A DNA stretch of 64,000 nucleotides, from assembly GCA_021029095.1 (NCBI GenBank), contig JAJOHG010000004.1, forward strand, positions 868,001-932,000. The letters are read 5' to 3'. Below, one piece after another: positions 52,381-64,000 of the stretch. Within the stretch, counting starts at the first letter, position 1. Each line of letters starts with the position of its first letter. This DNA is from Phellopilus nigrolimitatus. Taxonomy: Eukaryota > Basidiomycota > Agaricomycetes > Hymenochaetales > Hymenochaetaceae. The notes beneath the pieces are model-generated. The model was not told the origin of the DNA, searched no databases, and saw nothing but the letters and a program-made list of their open reading frames with translations. Made by a program: the position numbers and the translations under genes.

Positions 52381-55217
52381 CTATGCCTGTGAATGAAGGT
52401 CAACGAAAAATGCACTCATATATTGGAGACGAAAGACTAACCAAGTAATTATACGACTTCCTATCATCACATCTTTCCAAATACTCCCTCTAAACGCAGT
52501 TTTAATTCTTTGAAGATACCACAGGTGGATGATACGAAGACGTACCTCAATTAAATTTTCAATCCGTTTCTTAATACCCAGTGGTTGAGGTTGGAAGCGG
52601 CTCGCAAGCTGTCGCGTCACCTCGTTGATCAAATCATTGTGCGTCATATGCTTCCGGTTTTTCATGACGCGCACAATACAAGCCTAGCGGCGGTGAAAGA
52701 GGTTGAGGTTCATAATGCGCAAAGGCGTTAGGAGTATACATACATCAGTCTGGTGCTTTCTTTCCTCATCAACCCGATTATGTGTCTCCTTTCGTTCCTG
52801 GGCGTTCTCGATTCTTGACGCGCCAGCAATAGTATTTATCTTTATGCGTTGCATCGGAGAACTGAATTCAGCGTTGAAGGAGAATGAGTCGTCCGTGTCG
52901 ATATCACGTGAGGGTGGATGTTTCTTCAATACTTTGAATTTCGCAGCATGCCAACGATTGAAGGTGCCGCTTTAGCTCTGGCTCCGCTAATGCTGTAGCA
53001 TTCTTGATTTCCTACCAATCAGAAACACCATCAGTAGGCGAAGCGGCAACTACCATGAGTAAAGCAATGTACCTCGTAAGTCATGAATTCCCCATCCGAT
53101 AGATCTTCAAATAATAGGAGGATGATAAGAGCAAATGTTGAGACGTTCAGATCATGTTTCCGGGCTTTAAATGCGACCTTGACATCGGCGTTTCCGAGAG
53201 AAAGCTGCCAGGTCACCCTCCTACCAGAGTGACGCGAAAGGTAAAACATCTCGAACGACTTCGCCGCCTTCAACATGCATTCAGGTAGATTGCATGTCGG
53301 CGGCCTTTGCGTCAGATTGCTAGGCCAGTTGTTGGATGTCATAACAGTTACAGACATTTCGATCTCAGGAGCCTGGAAGCAATGAAACCATTACTTGAGA
53401 TTTTATGCTGTTGGAGATGAAAACATACAGTAGTTGTTGCGACATGCTTCCGGTACGCATTCATTGTGTCCGCCGACACCTTCATGTCGGTGAACATACC
53501 CTCAAGTTTCTGCGTGAAGTGGAACCCGCATTCGATCTTGAGTTTCGCAAGCATACCACGTTCCGCATCGTCGGACACAGAGCGATTGTGAAGCAATCGC
53601 TTGGCGAGATGTACTTTATAATAACGCTCAAAGACATCTTTATCGGAGATGTACCGGAAGACAGTGATAGTCTTATCCAGAACTGCATCGACTTCTTGAT
53701 CTGTTTTCTAACAAGCAATACTCAGCATTAAATTAGGACAAGAAACAGTGCAAAACTTACTCCTTTGAGACCCTTCTTTAAATTCTCGTCAATAAATAGG
53801 GATATATATTCTGGTGACCGAACATTGCGATTGATGAACGTTTCGAAAGCCTGCATACACTGTTAGACATGTAGACGATCATAAAATCGCTTCCTCACCT
53901 CGTTTAACGCCGTCTCAATTTCATGATCGCTGTTGAAACATTGCCTCCAAATCTGGTCGAATTTGTCTTTCAAACTCAACACGTCTTCCACCCACTTGGA
54001 AGCGACATCAACGCTTGTCGCAGCAATGCTACGTGCTTTACCCTTACCCTTGAGATCGCTGTCGACCACAATGGCGTCATCCTGAGGGGAAGTTCCATCG
54101 TCTCCGTACGTATGATTAAGTTCCAACCCTCTCCGAAGGACAGATTCTTTCAAAGCGTGTCTTAAAGTAGAAGGACCGGTAGGAACCATGCTAAATATTC
54201 GATACAGCCGCGCTAGATTGTCTTCCTGGTCCAAGTCGAGCATGTTGTCCAAGCCAGAGTTAGGCATTGCAATTATTGAGGAAAGATGAGGCGCAAGTAA
54301 TGAGTCTTCCAAAATCTTGCGCAGAGGAGCAGCAGTTTGCGCGGAGAGGTAATGGATAGCACGTGCCTCCTCTTGAGCGAATCGCTCTTCAGCCTATAAG
54401 GTACAATAATCAGCCAAGCTCGACATGGTCCCACCCAGAAAAGGGCTTCTCACTCTTCTCAAGTACTCTGGTGCATCGCAGGTCAGTAGAAGCTTTTCAC
54501 CCTCGTCCGCATAGAACGCTTCACTATCCTTGAGAACGGCAGGCTCGACGTCACGCTTGTACACAGAAAGTCCACCAGATTCTGCATCCTCCCGAAGTGC
54601 CAGAAGTACATCCACACAGCTCTTCACGGCTGAGCGGTTTATTGCATACCCTTCGCGGTCGATTTCTATCTGGTTTAAAATTGCTCCAACAATGTGGTCT
54701 CTGATCGATGACCTGATCATCTGGCTAAGAAACAGGGTCATCCCTGAGTCCCAAATGACGGGCACATTGGCACTGGGGGTATAGACACGGTCCTGAATAC
54801 GACAGTATGTTTTCAAGGCAATGAAAGAAAGAACAACAAACGAAACACGCGCACCATGTACTTGAGAATGTCCCGCAATTTCGACATACTTCCAATGTGA
54901 TCGTCCCAGCTATTTCTTATGGCCTTCAGAAAGCGTTCAACCTCCTGACTCTTCTGCGTCGGATCGGCACTAACGGACGACGGGAAGGCCGGCTTCACCT
55001 CCGTTTCGGCGAGCTTGTCGATATTCTCGGAGATGAGCCCTTTTACGCCATTATAGAGCAGCGAGCCTTGCTTATGGAGCACGAGGTTATATGCAAAGCG
55101 ATAGTTCTCCTCAAAAGAAAGATTGGCCGCGTTGTGATTGTGTATCTCTCGGATGGCGTTGCTCAAAGAAGACCATGTTTCTGGCAGCGGAGTATCTGGT
55201 CCATGCTTTAACGACAT
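52381..55217 (-). CDS. CUL3: Cullin-3
   Basis: Scaffold of BTB-type ubiquitin ligases. Exons: 55217-54855, 54792-54454, 54393-53899, 53850-53761, 53707-53429, 53372-53073, 53011-52744, 52683-52546, 52489-52442, 52386-52381; 774 residues after one correction. Cullin repeats are at the N terminus ([20 protein letters not shown]). The cullin-homology core has [14 protein letters not shown], and the winged-helix end has [20 protein letters not shown], where the Lys of VMKNRK is the neddylation site by family rule. The end is [17 protein letters not shown]. The last exon is just GCA TAG, restoring the invariant YLA end. One extra base at 52945 breaks the frame after HLQSLAC; without it the expected [16 protein letters not shown] follows. 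An acidic/KGKGKAR insert near residue 215 is unusual. Confidence 0.93.
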
Positions 55218-55933
55218 TGCTCAGTACCGCCAGGAGATAATACGGATATGAAGCGTACTTTACGTGGAGGTTTCTAACGTGCCGTTTTATTTAGCCATTC
55301 TGTACATAGAATTCACTCAAGACTCACGATTTTTGTCTTTACTTTCCGTGGTACTGCCACGGCGTTTCATTAGCCAGCTTTTCCATCCAGCCATCATTTC
55401 AACATACCAGTTGCCATCGCAGACGCCAAATAATGCGACAAGCGCAAGTCAGGACGAAGAGACAGCTGAAAGACGTTGGCGATCGTCGGTGCGGCCGAAA
55501 GCTAACAGTGACCGCATGGCGCACGCGTCGTGTCACTAAACTGGCCTTTCGGACCGAGTCGCCAGCGCTTGTCTTCATGATGCTCAGAAACTCATCATCC
55601 ATTTTATCTTCGAACTACAAGCAACATTTTCTGCTATAAGTACTAAATGAGACATCAATCGGCTCCGAAATGCGGTGAAAAATATAAATGAAGGGAGAAC
55701 AGGTAATTGTCAATGCGACATTAAGAGAGCGGTACAAGCTAGAGGATAGCAAGCAATTCTGCGCGATGGGACAACCGACAGCAAATGTTAGAATACGAGG
55801 GGCAGTAAAAATGTCGAACGAAAGGAACGAGCTATGCAAGCGTTAGTACAATAATGATGAGTAGCAGAGTCTATCAGATCATTCCAATCGTAACGGGTGC
55901 AGACCATAAGAGCCGAGGCGCATTAGTAGCGTG
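55218..55933. other. Intergenic region, CUL3 promoter
   Basis: About 700 bp between the CUL3 start and the exportin-T stop, both genes on the minus strand. It holds the CUL3 promoter and a 3' UTR. No gene supported. Confidence 0.5.
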
Positions 55934-58900
55934 CTATGAGCTGTCGGGCTTCGACGCGCGGACAAAATCCGTGAAATATTTTCGGAAATTCTTCGTGTCC
56001 AAGTCACGCAATTTCGTCGCGAACTCTACGGCAGTCTCCGGTGGACAACCTTGCGAAGGCAGGAAGACGGTGACAAGGAACTGGTATCCTTCTTCGCCGC
56101 GCGCGCCGGCGATGATTTGCAGAAAATTGGCGATTTCGTGACATACCTAAGATAAATGAATTAAGGACCGTAATGCCCGATGAAACACATCTGATAAGCC
56201 TACCACGAGCATCTGGCCATCTCTGATATTGAACGAGGGCGCGGAAGGGACGCTGAAGGCCAGCGGGACAAGACGGTCGTAAATAAAAGTTTCGAAGCCG
56301 GGCAGGGTATCACCTTGCCCCGCCCCATCGCCGTTAGTGCTTCCTGGCATTGTCCGACCCCAAGCGCTGATACAGCGCCCGATGAACGAGAAGGCCAATC
56401 GTTGTGATGCAGGATCAGACGCATCTTCTGCAATCTGAATTACATTCTCGATCAAGGGAACGAACTGTGGTTTGTTCTCTGATTTACAATGTCAGTTGGC
56501 AATTTATCAAGATAAAATGAATGACCTACGATCTGAGATAAACACGCTATGCAATTTGTTGACCATAATATTATTCAAGAAAGTCAAGTATGCCTTTTTT
56601 GTGTCCACGTGCGTAAGTTTGTCGTCTGTCCCTGTAATCGGACTTGCGAGCAGCTCGGTAATACGCGCGTGCAGCGGAGCGACGAGCTGGTTCAGCACAT
56701 GGAACATCTCCGTGCCTAGCCGGTGCATGAGAAGGCCGATAAAATTCATGAAGTCGACGAGCTCCGTGGGCTCAAAGTGTGCGATAAGGCTGGACATCAA
56801 TGCGGGGATGAAGTCCGTGATCTGCGAGCTCGTTGTCGCAACCATGCGAGCGAATGCAAACCGGGCTGCGTCGCGTACGGGTTTGAAGACATTCATCGCG
56901 CCGAGCGACACCACTATTGCCTGCGTCATCTGGCGGAACACTCTAATCGGTGGCATGATGTATCCCTCGGGTATAGGCTCGGGAAAGTCAGGGAAACCCT
57001 TTGCGATGTTCCCGAGAGCCATAATAACATGGTGCACCTTCACGATCTGCACAACGTCTTGTGTACTCTTGACTGTCTGCAAATTTGTTTCCAACTCGTC
57101 AAGCAGAGGCTGAACAAAGCTCAAGAGAAGGGCTGCGATCTCATCCGGGCTCTTGAAGATCAAGGAAACAAGAAGACCAACAACTTCGAAGAGATATAAT
57201 TGCGAATCAAAAATTCCAGGATTGCCGATAGCTTCAGTGAGGAGATCCTGTTCAGTGGGATTCTCCAGCTCTGGTATTGCCACCTCGATCACAAGCACAT
57301 CCCGAATACCATTGAGAAGAGTGACGACGAGTTCAACAGGAATATCACTTCGGTCGTCTTTGATGAATTTATAGAACAAGTAAAAGACACGTGAGCGGAC
57401 GATCTGATTCGGATGATGGACTCCTCTGGAAAAAAGTCAATTCGTACTTCGAAATTACTAGCATATCGATCATTATTTACCTTGGACCGACCATTGCCTC
57501 TAATAGCGGGATAATACACTCCTTCCGCACCTTGAAGAAATCCCCATACCTCGCGCAGGTCTCGTAAAACTGCAGCGAAACAGCATTATGTGGATACGAG
57601 CAAATGCCTGAACGCACGAGCGCCATCAACATCTCGCCATGAACAGTCAACGGGTACTCTGAATAGTCTGTCCCTTTTCTGCGCTCTTTGGCCACAGCAG
57701 GGGCCTGGCAGAATGCTGCGCGGCCTTTCCCTCCTGCTAAGACACATTTTTAACCGTTTGACATCATAAGCTAAAAGTATTAAGATGTCGACTTACATTT
57801 GTTGATCTCTCCGAAAATGTAGATAAGATAGATGGCTAACTCTGCTTCGTTCCATTTCAGTGTTGACCCTGTTTCATACGCGGCAAGCGTGTTCATGACG
57901 AGGCTTTGTATAGCACTGATCGCGAGATCCTGGTCAATCACCAGAATAGAATCCAGATGAACCCGGAGGTCTCCCTGATAATTTAATAAAAAGGTCGGTC
58001 TTGCTATACAGTCACGACAAATGCGGCCTACCTTTCGAAGAGACTCGAATGCGTGCTTGTCATCTTCGTCCATGTCGTCCAAATCCGAGTCTTCGTCCCA
58101 TTTCATTTTTTGTAGTAAGGCGGTGATTGTAGAAGATATGAAATCGCGTGTCTCGTTTGTTATTTCTTGCGGCGAAGAGCGTTTCATTTTCTTCAACTGG
58201 AAAACCCAAAGGATCACTTAGTTTTGATGATAATTTGCAAAGAAAACACAATAAAATACCGTTCCCAGTATGCTTTGAAGTAAAGGGAAAACCGTTGATG
58301 TAGTGTCGTCGTAGGAATCACCTAGGAATCGAAGCATAGTAGGGCGCAAGTCGGATAACATGGAGGATGCTTCGTGCTTGACCTCGTCTGGCGCATTGTT
58401 CTGGGTATGGTCTTAATTACTCGCACACCACAAAGACGATATACAGTACGCACATCGTCCACTAGCTTAGCGAGTTCAAGACCCAAGCCATTGAGCAGGC
58501 GTCCGAGAGCCTCTCTATATGATTCTTCACCTTCGTCTGTATCTTCCCCACGAGCTACCTGTTCTCGACGAGTTCTCTCTTCTAGTGCTTCTAGGACTTC
58601 ACCAAGTGAGAGAACTTTGAACAGCTGAAGTTTATCAGCCGGTTCTTTTAGCCCCTTAGCTACCATGCGCAAAAAAGCGACAGAGGAAGCTAATCGAATG
58701 GCCAAGGAGGAATCGGAAAGGAGAGAGAAGAGTAAGGGAATTGTGCTAGGCGTGACAGTGAGGTTTATGTCGATCCAACCTGAATGAGGTATTTGCGTTA
58801 ATTAGAAATTGACGGAATGATGGAGTCGATATAAACTGACCGACATATGAGCCGAATGTCCTGACGCCCCAGTCCACCACTTCTACTAGACGATCCATGT

Positions 58901-59668
58901 TTCCATCTGACTCTCCTTTTCGTAAACTCGACATTGTTCCAGCGGAGTCCGCTACGATGGTCAAAACAGCCTCATTGATAGCAGCCGCGTCACGTTCGCG
59001 TACCGCATCGCGCACTTTACCATCCCGATGGTTTCGCTGGCTGCTGTATGAGCGCGCCGCCCTAAGCATTTGATCTGCAAGCTCCCCCGATATTTCTATA
59101 ACGAGATGGAAGAGCAATAGTGAAATGTGTGGGTTGTACCCGGAGTCTGTACTTGACTGGGCAACCTGTATTCGAAGAAGCGAGAAAAAATCGGCGAAGA
59201 AGCTCGGCCACTGCTCAAGGTAGGTGCACAAGAAGAAAAGTGTTAAGACATGAGAGAATTTATTTCGAATGACTGAAAGCAATGGTCAAAGGAGGTACGT
59301 CATATTACAATGCTTCAAACGTGCTCACAAGGTGCGCTGGCTTCCGCCGAACCGAGGACGAATTCTGACTGAATGTATCCGACCAGAGCCTGCTGCAGTG
59401 CATGGAAAGTCTCTGGTGGTAACGGATCGAAACGGTTGTCGAGAAACTCTTCTAAGATGCGCAAGCCATAAAAGCGAACTTGAACCTGGTGTTTTCGCGT
59501 GCCATCGGGATTGGTGTCGACAAAGAGCGCGAGACCGATTTTCCAAGATTCGGCAGAGTTTTTCAAATAGCTCTGGACAAAATGAAGAGCTTGCTGGTGC
59601 AGCGATGCCTGGGCTGGATCGGAGGCAACAATAATTGCTTGTGCGATCTGATCCACTTCCTGTTCCAT
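55934..59668 (-). CDS. Exportin-T (tRNA exportin, Los1-like)
   Basis: Karyopherin-beta that carries mature tRNA out of the nucleus with Ran-GTP. Exons: 59668-59329, 59272-58841, 58779-58454, 58400-58260, 58196-58032, 57974-57797, 57736-57481, 57425-56530, 56478-56204, 56146-55934; 1,073 residues, all phases consistent. N terminus: MEQEVDQIAQAIIVASDPAQ, then SWKIGLALF. The XPO-domain motif FIRNKFSHVLTLFFL is typical of exportin-T rather than CRM1, as is EQWPSFFADFF. HEAT repeats fill the rest, with KDDRSDIPVELV and MVATTSSQITDFIPALMSSL. It ends TDFVRASKPDSS. Length is in the usual range. Divergent from the PalA gene. Confidence 0.9.
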
Positions 59669-60229
59669 CGCGTCCGCACAAAGAGCAATCTATTCCTTTT
59701 CAAAGAAAAGTTTTTGTCGTCAAAGATAGATCTATGAGACCAGTCGTCGACGAGACAGCCAGACAACAAGGAGCCGAGGGGGTCGCGTCGTGGGATGAGG
59801 TGAAGGTTGTAGCTCAAGCTGAATGAATGCACGCGTTCTCAAAAAAAGCATCCAGACGCGTGCGCCACCAATGGCCACCATGCCCAATGACTCTGACTTA
59901 ACTCCACTCCGACCGACCTCAACTGCTTTTTGACTTCAGACTATTTGTCGCGTTGAGCTGTACCTTCAGACACGTCAAGAATACACTACCACGCATACTA
60001 ATCCTGTGTTGGTACTGGACAAGAAGAGGACACTTCGTATTTGGCACGCGTCTCAAAATCAGGGTTGAAGCTAGTCAGGAACTCTGTCTACACCTCCTCG
60101 ATCACCGTTCACAGCGCTGTAGCCTTTCTTTGCTACTATTTCTTACTGGACGCTTGAAAACACGAGCCGGAACGCGTCTTGTGGGAGCCGTGACTTTCAG
60201 TATAAAACAACGACGACAGGACGCGGCTT
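59669..60229. promoter_or_regulatory. Divergent promoter of exportin-T and PalA genes
   Basis: 561 bp between divergent starts. PalA acts in alkaline-pH signalling, but I did not pick out a clear cluster of PacC-type GCCARG sites. No coding sequence supported. Confidence 0.45.
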
Positions 60230-63200
60230 ATGTCCAATCAACTTTCCATTCCGTTTAAAAAGACGTCGACGATACCCTTACGCCAGGCCTTTCGTGATTA
60301 TGTCCAAATCAGCCATACTGACACGCATCCCGAAGCGTTTAAATGGGATATTGACCGCTGGGAACAATTGAGAAAGGACGCAACGAGCGAAGTGGTTCAT
60401 GTATCCAAAACACAGGCTCTCATAAGGTGAAAGGCCCGTCATGTTGTTTCGAACTCGGCTGAAATCCTCGAAAGCTATAACGCACAGCTGACTTTCGTGC
60501 TGACCAAGTTGCCTGTTGATGTGCGCAATTCTGTGGTCTCAAGATGCGAACGCGACCTGATTGATGGCTTTCATCACACCGTAATAGATTGGCCTGAAAG
60601 TACCCTATTCTGAGGCATTCAACTCTTCTGCTGCATGGATCTCTATTCCAAATCTCGCATATGAACAGGCTTCTGTACTTTTTAATCTTGCCGCGCTCTA
60701 CTCTCAGCTGGCTCTCGCGGAAGACCGGTCGCACCCAGAAGGTATTAAGAGAGCCAACGCATTTTATCAGGTAAACCAACGAAATCAAACTGTGTGCTTC
60801 CAAACTCATCACAATGCACATACGTCGTAGAATGCCGCAGGAACACTTTCGCACCTCATTTCGTCAGCTTTGCCTACGCTTTCGCGATCGTTGGACGACA
60901 GTACGCGTATTGACGAATTATCAGAATCATTTCTTCGAAGTCTAGAGTTTCTCATGCTGGCACAAGCCCAAGAATGTGCCTGGCAGAGGGCTGTGATGGG
61001 TAGGTAAGACGTTGTTCCAAGCATTTATCGTCGTCGGACTAAAGCCATGTAAAATAGATCATTACAAGAACGGAATCGTAGCGAAACTTGCAGCGAAGGT
61101 GGCAGTAATCGTTTTACAGCTCCTCCTTTGTCTAACTCTTTGCGCAAGGTCGCATCATTCTATCGATTGTCCACCAGCACTGCTCGCGAGTCAGGAACAG
61201 GCCAAGCCTTCCCAACTGTGAGTCATGTCTTTGTATAGTGATGAACAAATTTATTGATCTTTGTTGCAGGAATGGCTAGCACACATTGACACCAAATACC
61301 ATCATTTTGAAGCCGCTGCCCAGTATCGCAAGAGCATGGACGATCTCGAGGCCAGTAAATACGGCCGCGAGCTCGCGCGTCTAATTGAGGGTAGAGCGGT
61401 CGCGAAGAGAGGTTATGATATTGCCCGCCGTGCTTATGTCTCGAAACCAGGTTCTGCACGACATCAAGGTGATTGCTTTCTTTACCCTTCGTAAATGGTT
61501 GGTAACCTAACTTTATTTTTCACTGAAAGTCGATAATGGACATCATAGATAAGAACATCGCACGCGCCGAGCGGGACAACGACCTCATTTATCACCAAGA
61601 TGTGCCTCCGATTTCTGCACTTCCGGTTGTAGAAGAGATATCCATGGTGAAGAGTGCGGTGCCTGTTGGCTTGCAGGACCCGAAAGCAGTCGTCGGTGGG
61701 GATGGCGTCATCCTTGGCGATCTTGTTGGATGGGGCGCGAAAGTTGCTGTCGGTATGTTATTCGCTGTTCCACGGAGAACTGTGCTAACAATACGTATCT
61801 TAGATATTTACCGAGATAGAGTGGGTAACTGGCTGAAGGAAGAGGTCTACAACCGCGTGAATGAACTTGATTCTTCTGCCGACTAGTGAGTGTGATGATT
61901 TGATCCACCTTTTCTTCATTAAACGATGTGTCTGTGTCAAGTATGTTGCAGGAGTTGAGCCTTCCAGCGTCGTTAGAGGCATTAGAAAAACCGGTTGGTT
62001 TACCTCCGAGCTTGCTTAGAAAAGCAGAGGTGGTGAGGCTGGAAGACGGCCCAACTCGTATTGACGGGTCAATCGAGAACGCCGAGCTTCTCGCAAGCCG
62101 ATGCAGAGATATTCTTAACCAGGTGTGGTTTTTCGTTTTTCGTTTGAAAAACAAAATAGCTCATGCATGCCTATACTTCATCGAATTCTTGCTATGACAG
62201 GCCATGGACTTATTAGATCAGGAAGCCTCTGAGGACGAAGGTGTTCGGAAGAACGCGGCAAAGGATGGGAAGATGTGGGACCGCTTGCCGTCATACGAAG
62301 CCAACATCGAACTGACGAACAAGGAGAGTCGGTATCGTCAAATGCTCGATCACGCGTGTGAAAGCGATGAGCATGTACGCGAAAAGTGGGAGCAATGGGA
62401 GGAAGTTATAACGCGACTGACGTGGAATGAAGTACAATTACTTAAATTTCTAACGGAACAGAAACGTTGCTGAGAATAATACACAGGAAGAGCTCGAGGG
62501 CTGGGTCCCATCGTCGACAATCCCAACCGGCCGCAGCAAGGATCCAGCAAAGATACAAACGCAGGTGCACGCGCGCGCTCTGCGCGTTCACCTCGAAGCG
62601 CTAGACGATCTGCGAACCGCGCGTGCGCAGCTTGCGCAGAGGGCTCAACGACTGGCTGATGCGGACGATATCCAGCCGCGGATCATGCGTGAAGCTGCTG
62701 TTGTTGAGCGCTGGACAGAGATTGAGCCAGCTATGTTTGAGAACACGCTTGATCAGGAGATGAACAAATATCAGAAGTTCAAGGACGGCATTGAGGAAGG
62801 GGCGGATAAGCAAGTTGAATTGATTGAATCGATCAAGGCAGGTCTTAGTTTCTCTTCTCTCCAAATGCAGAAACAAAACGCACATCATAATAGGCCCGCT
62901 ACGAGCAATTCATACAGTCACGGAGAGATGACCAGAGTGTCAAAGAACGGGAACACGCACTACAGTCACTTGACCTTGGGTACCATAAATATCGCGAGAT
63001 CACGCGCAACCTCGACGAAGGACTGAAGGTTAGGCTTTACCTGGTGTGCTGTGGAAAAGCTAAATCCAATGATTATTAGTTTTATAATGACCTGTCAAAA
63101 ATATTGATAAAGTTCAGGGAGGCGTGCAAGGAATGGGTAAGGCTGCGACGGGACGAAATGCGGTACGTTTCACACCAAATCGAAAGTCAAACTTCTAAAT

Positions 63201-63474
63201 ATCTTGCAGATGGCTTTCTCAAAGCCTCGATGCTCTTCGCTTGGAGGATGACGACCTTCCGACACCCAAAGCTTCTTCGACGCCTCTTCATGATCCAGAG
63301 CCAGAGAAAGCGAACGTTCTCAAGTCACCATTACCCGATGCTTCTCACAGTCTTCCGCCACCGGACTCGGATGAGTGGGAATCAACACCTTTCATTGCTC
63401 CTCGCCCTCCCTCGGGCCCTGCGGCGGGGTTGCGAGGACCTTCTCGCAGAGCTTTGGAGAAGCAAAAAGGTTAA
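60230..63474 (+). CDS. Bro1-domain pH-signalling protein PalA/Rim20
   Basis: ALIX-like scaffold that binds ESCRT-III and the PacC/Rim101 factor in ambient-pH signalling. Fifteen exons: 60230-60426, 60475-60520, 60588-60770, 60831-60999, 61058-61098, 61149-61217, 61270-61468, 61530-61752, 61804-61885, 61942-62122, 62201-62431, 62487-62841, 62894-63028, 63080-63162, 63210-63474; about 818 residues. The start MSNQLSIPFKKTSTIPLRQA and the Bro1 block SAAWISIPNLAYEQASVLFN are clear, as is ARAERDNDLIYHQDVPP. A coiled V-domain (QSVKEREHALQSLDLGYHKY) and a Pro-rich tail (PRPPSGPAAGLRGPSRRALE) follow. Two extra A bases, at 61449 and 62840, break the frame. Removing them gives SKPVLHDIKSIMDIIDKN and ESIKAARYEQFIQSRRDD, and the second also makes the splice phase fit a normal GT donor at 62842. 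Confidence 0.88.
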
Positions 63475-63725
63475 GAGCGATCATAAGACGATGATGGTCT
63501 TGCGAAGGAAAGCCACATTGTGCAGCGCTCCCGCGCAACGGTCTGATCTCTACGGTGTACACGATTTGTACAAATCCTTCTGAGCAATGTATGTAATTAT
63601 AAACTCGGAATAATTCATGCCCGGCTGTACCAGTGTTCAGCTGTGTTCGTCATAAACGGCCATCACAGCCATGCTCAGCGTCCTTATATACACATTTTCT
63701 GCTAGAGACCAACCCCCATGACATT

Positions 63726-64000
63726 ATGGGGCGAAGACGTAGTAAATCCTCTTCAAGCTCGTCGAGCTCGAGCTCATCGGATAGCAATTCGGGACACAAG
63801 CACAAGTCGAAGAAGCACGATAAGCACAAGAATGAGCATGTAAGTACGCTCCGATCAATGCATACAACTCATCAAGTGACGCCAACCACTCTCTCATGAA
63901 GACCTCACCATCGTTCCCCATCCCCATGCACACCTCAGAGAGCAGTCGCGACGGCGGCCATGCCTCCCCTCAGCCGCCGCCGTACTCGCGTCCTCCGGTG
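63726..64000 (+). CDS. Ser-rich protein, 5' part (runs off the window)
   Basis: Exon 1 63726-63839 encodes MGRRRSKSSSSSSSSSSSDS followed by a Lys/His-rich stretch (HKHKSKKHDKHKNEH). A GTAAGT donor follows at 63840. A likely second exon from 63902 (AG at 63900-63901) stays open to the window end, encoding a Ser/Pro-rich segment with PQPPPYSRPPV. The RS-like then HK-rich N terminus is low complexity and gives no family. The call rests on good splice signals and a clean phase-0 join. Confidence 0.65.

Noticed and set aside
62838..62893. A second GC-AG intron in PalA (AAG|GCAGGT)
   Set aside because: Removing the extra A at 62840 gives a normal GT donor in the right phase, consistent with the six other C-A-G cases.

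Overview
The window is nuclear DNA of a filamentous basidiomycete, most likely an Agaricomycete. Genes are packed on both strands and broken by many 45-75 nt GT-AG introns. Families typical of the group are present: a DUF6533 membrane protein, a fungal Zn(II)2Cys6 factor, a GPI-anchored pepsin-like protease, an F-box protein and a secreted exo-beta-1,3-glucanase. I found no tRNA, rRNA, CRISPR array, prokaryotic operon or intact transposon. All exon coordinates were worked out by eye from reading frame, splice signals and remembered family features. No alignment was run.

Left part (1-12601): the 3' end of an unnamed gene (+), CCT5 (-), PP2A catalytic subunit (+), a larger inverted paralogue of the first gene (-), a small probably mitochondrial protein (-) and a DUF6533 membrane protein (-). 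CCT5 and PP2A share a 188 bp divergent promoter. Middle (14472-29866): a 2,540-residue HEAT-like, possibly UNC80-type protein (+), an AMP-binding acyl-CoA synthetase (+) and a Gap1-type RasGAP (+). Between the first two lies a 200 bp imperfect inverted repeat.

Right part (32175-64000): a GH5 exo-1,3-glucanase (-), a Zn(II)2Cys6 factor (-), an unnamed membrane protein (-) divergent from an F-box protein (+), a GPI-type aspartic protease (-) divergent from an ER-lumenal DnaJ ending in KDEL (+), a secreted Ala/Ser/Gln-rich protein (+), cullin-3 (-), exportin-T (-) divergent from the PalA/Rim20 Bro1-domain protein (+), and the 5' end of a Ser-rich gene (+). Several of these are core eukaryotic housekeeping genes: protein folding (CCT5, ER DnaJ), signalling (PP2A, RasGAP, PalA), ubiquitylation (CUL3, F-box) and nuclear export (exportin-T). 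They are not co-functional as a cluster.

The most striking signal is a set of single-base frame breaks. Seven positions in five genes (CCT5, the paralogue, the membrane protein, CUL3, PalA) each carry one extra base. In all seven the extra base is an A on the + strand inside C-A-G, and removing it restores a CpG, the reading frame and the expected protein. Such a uniform rule across conserved genes points to a systematic sequence or assembly error, or an unusual mutational process, rather than seven pseudogenes. I did not find a convincing new biological system. Other notable features are a stop codon alone in its own exon (PP2A), a 6 nt last exon (CUL3), several 10-25 nt micro-exons and a possible GC-AG intron.
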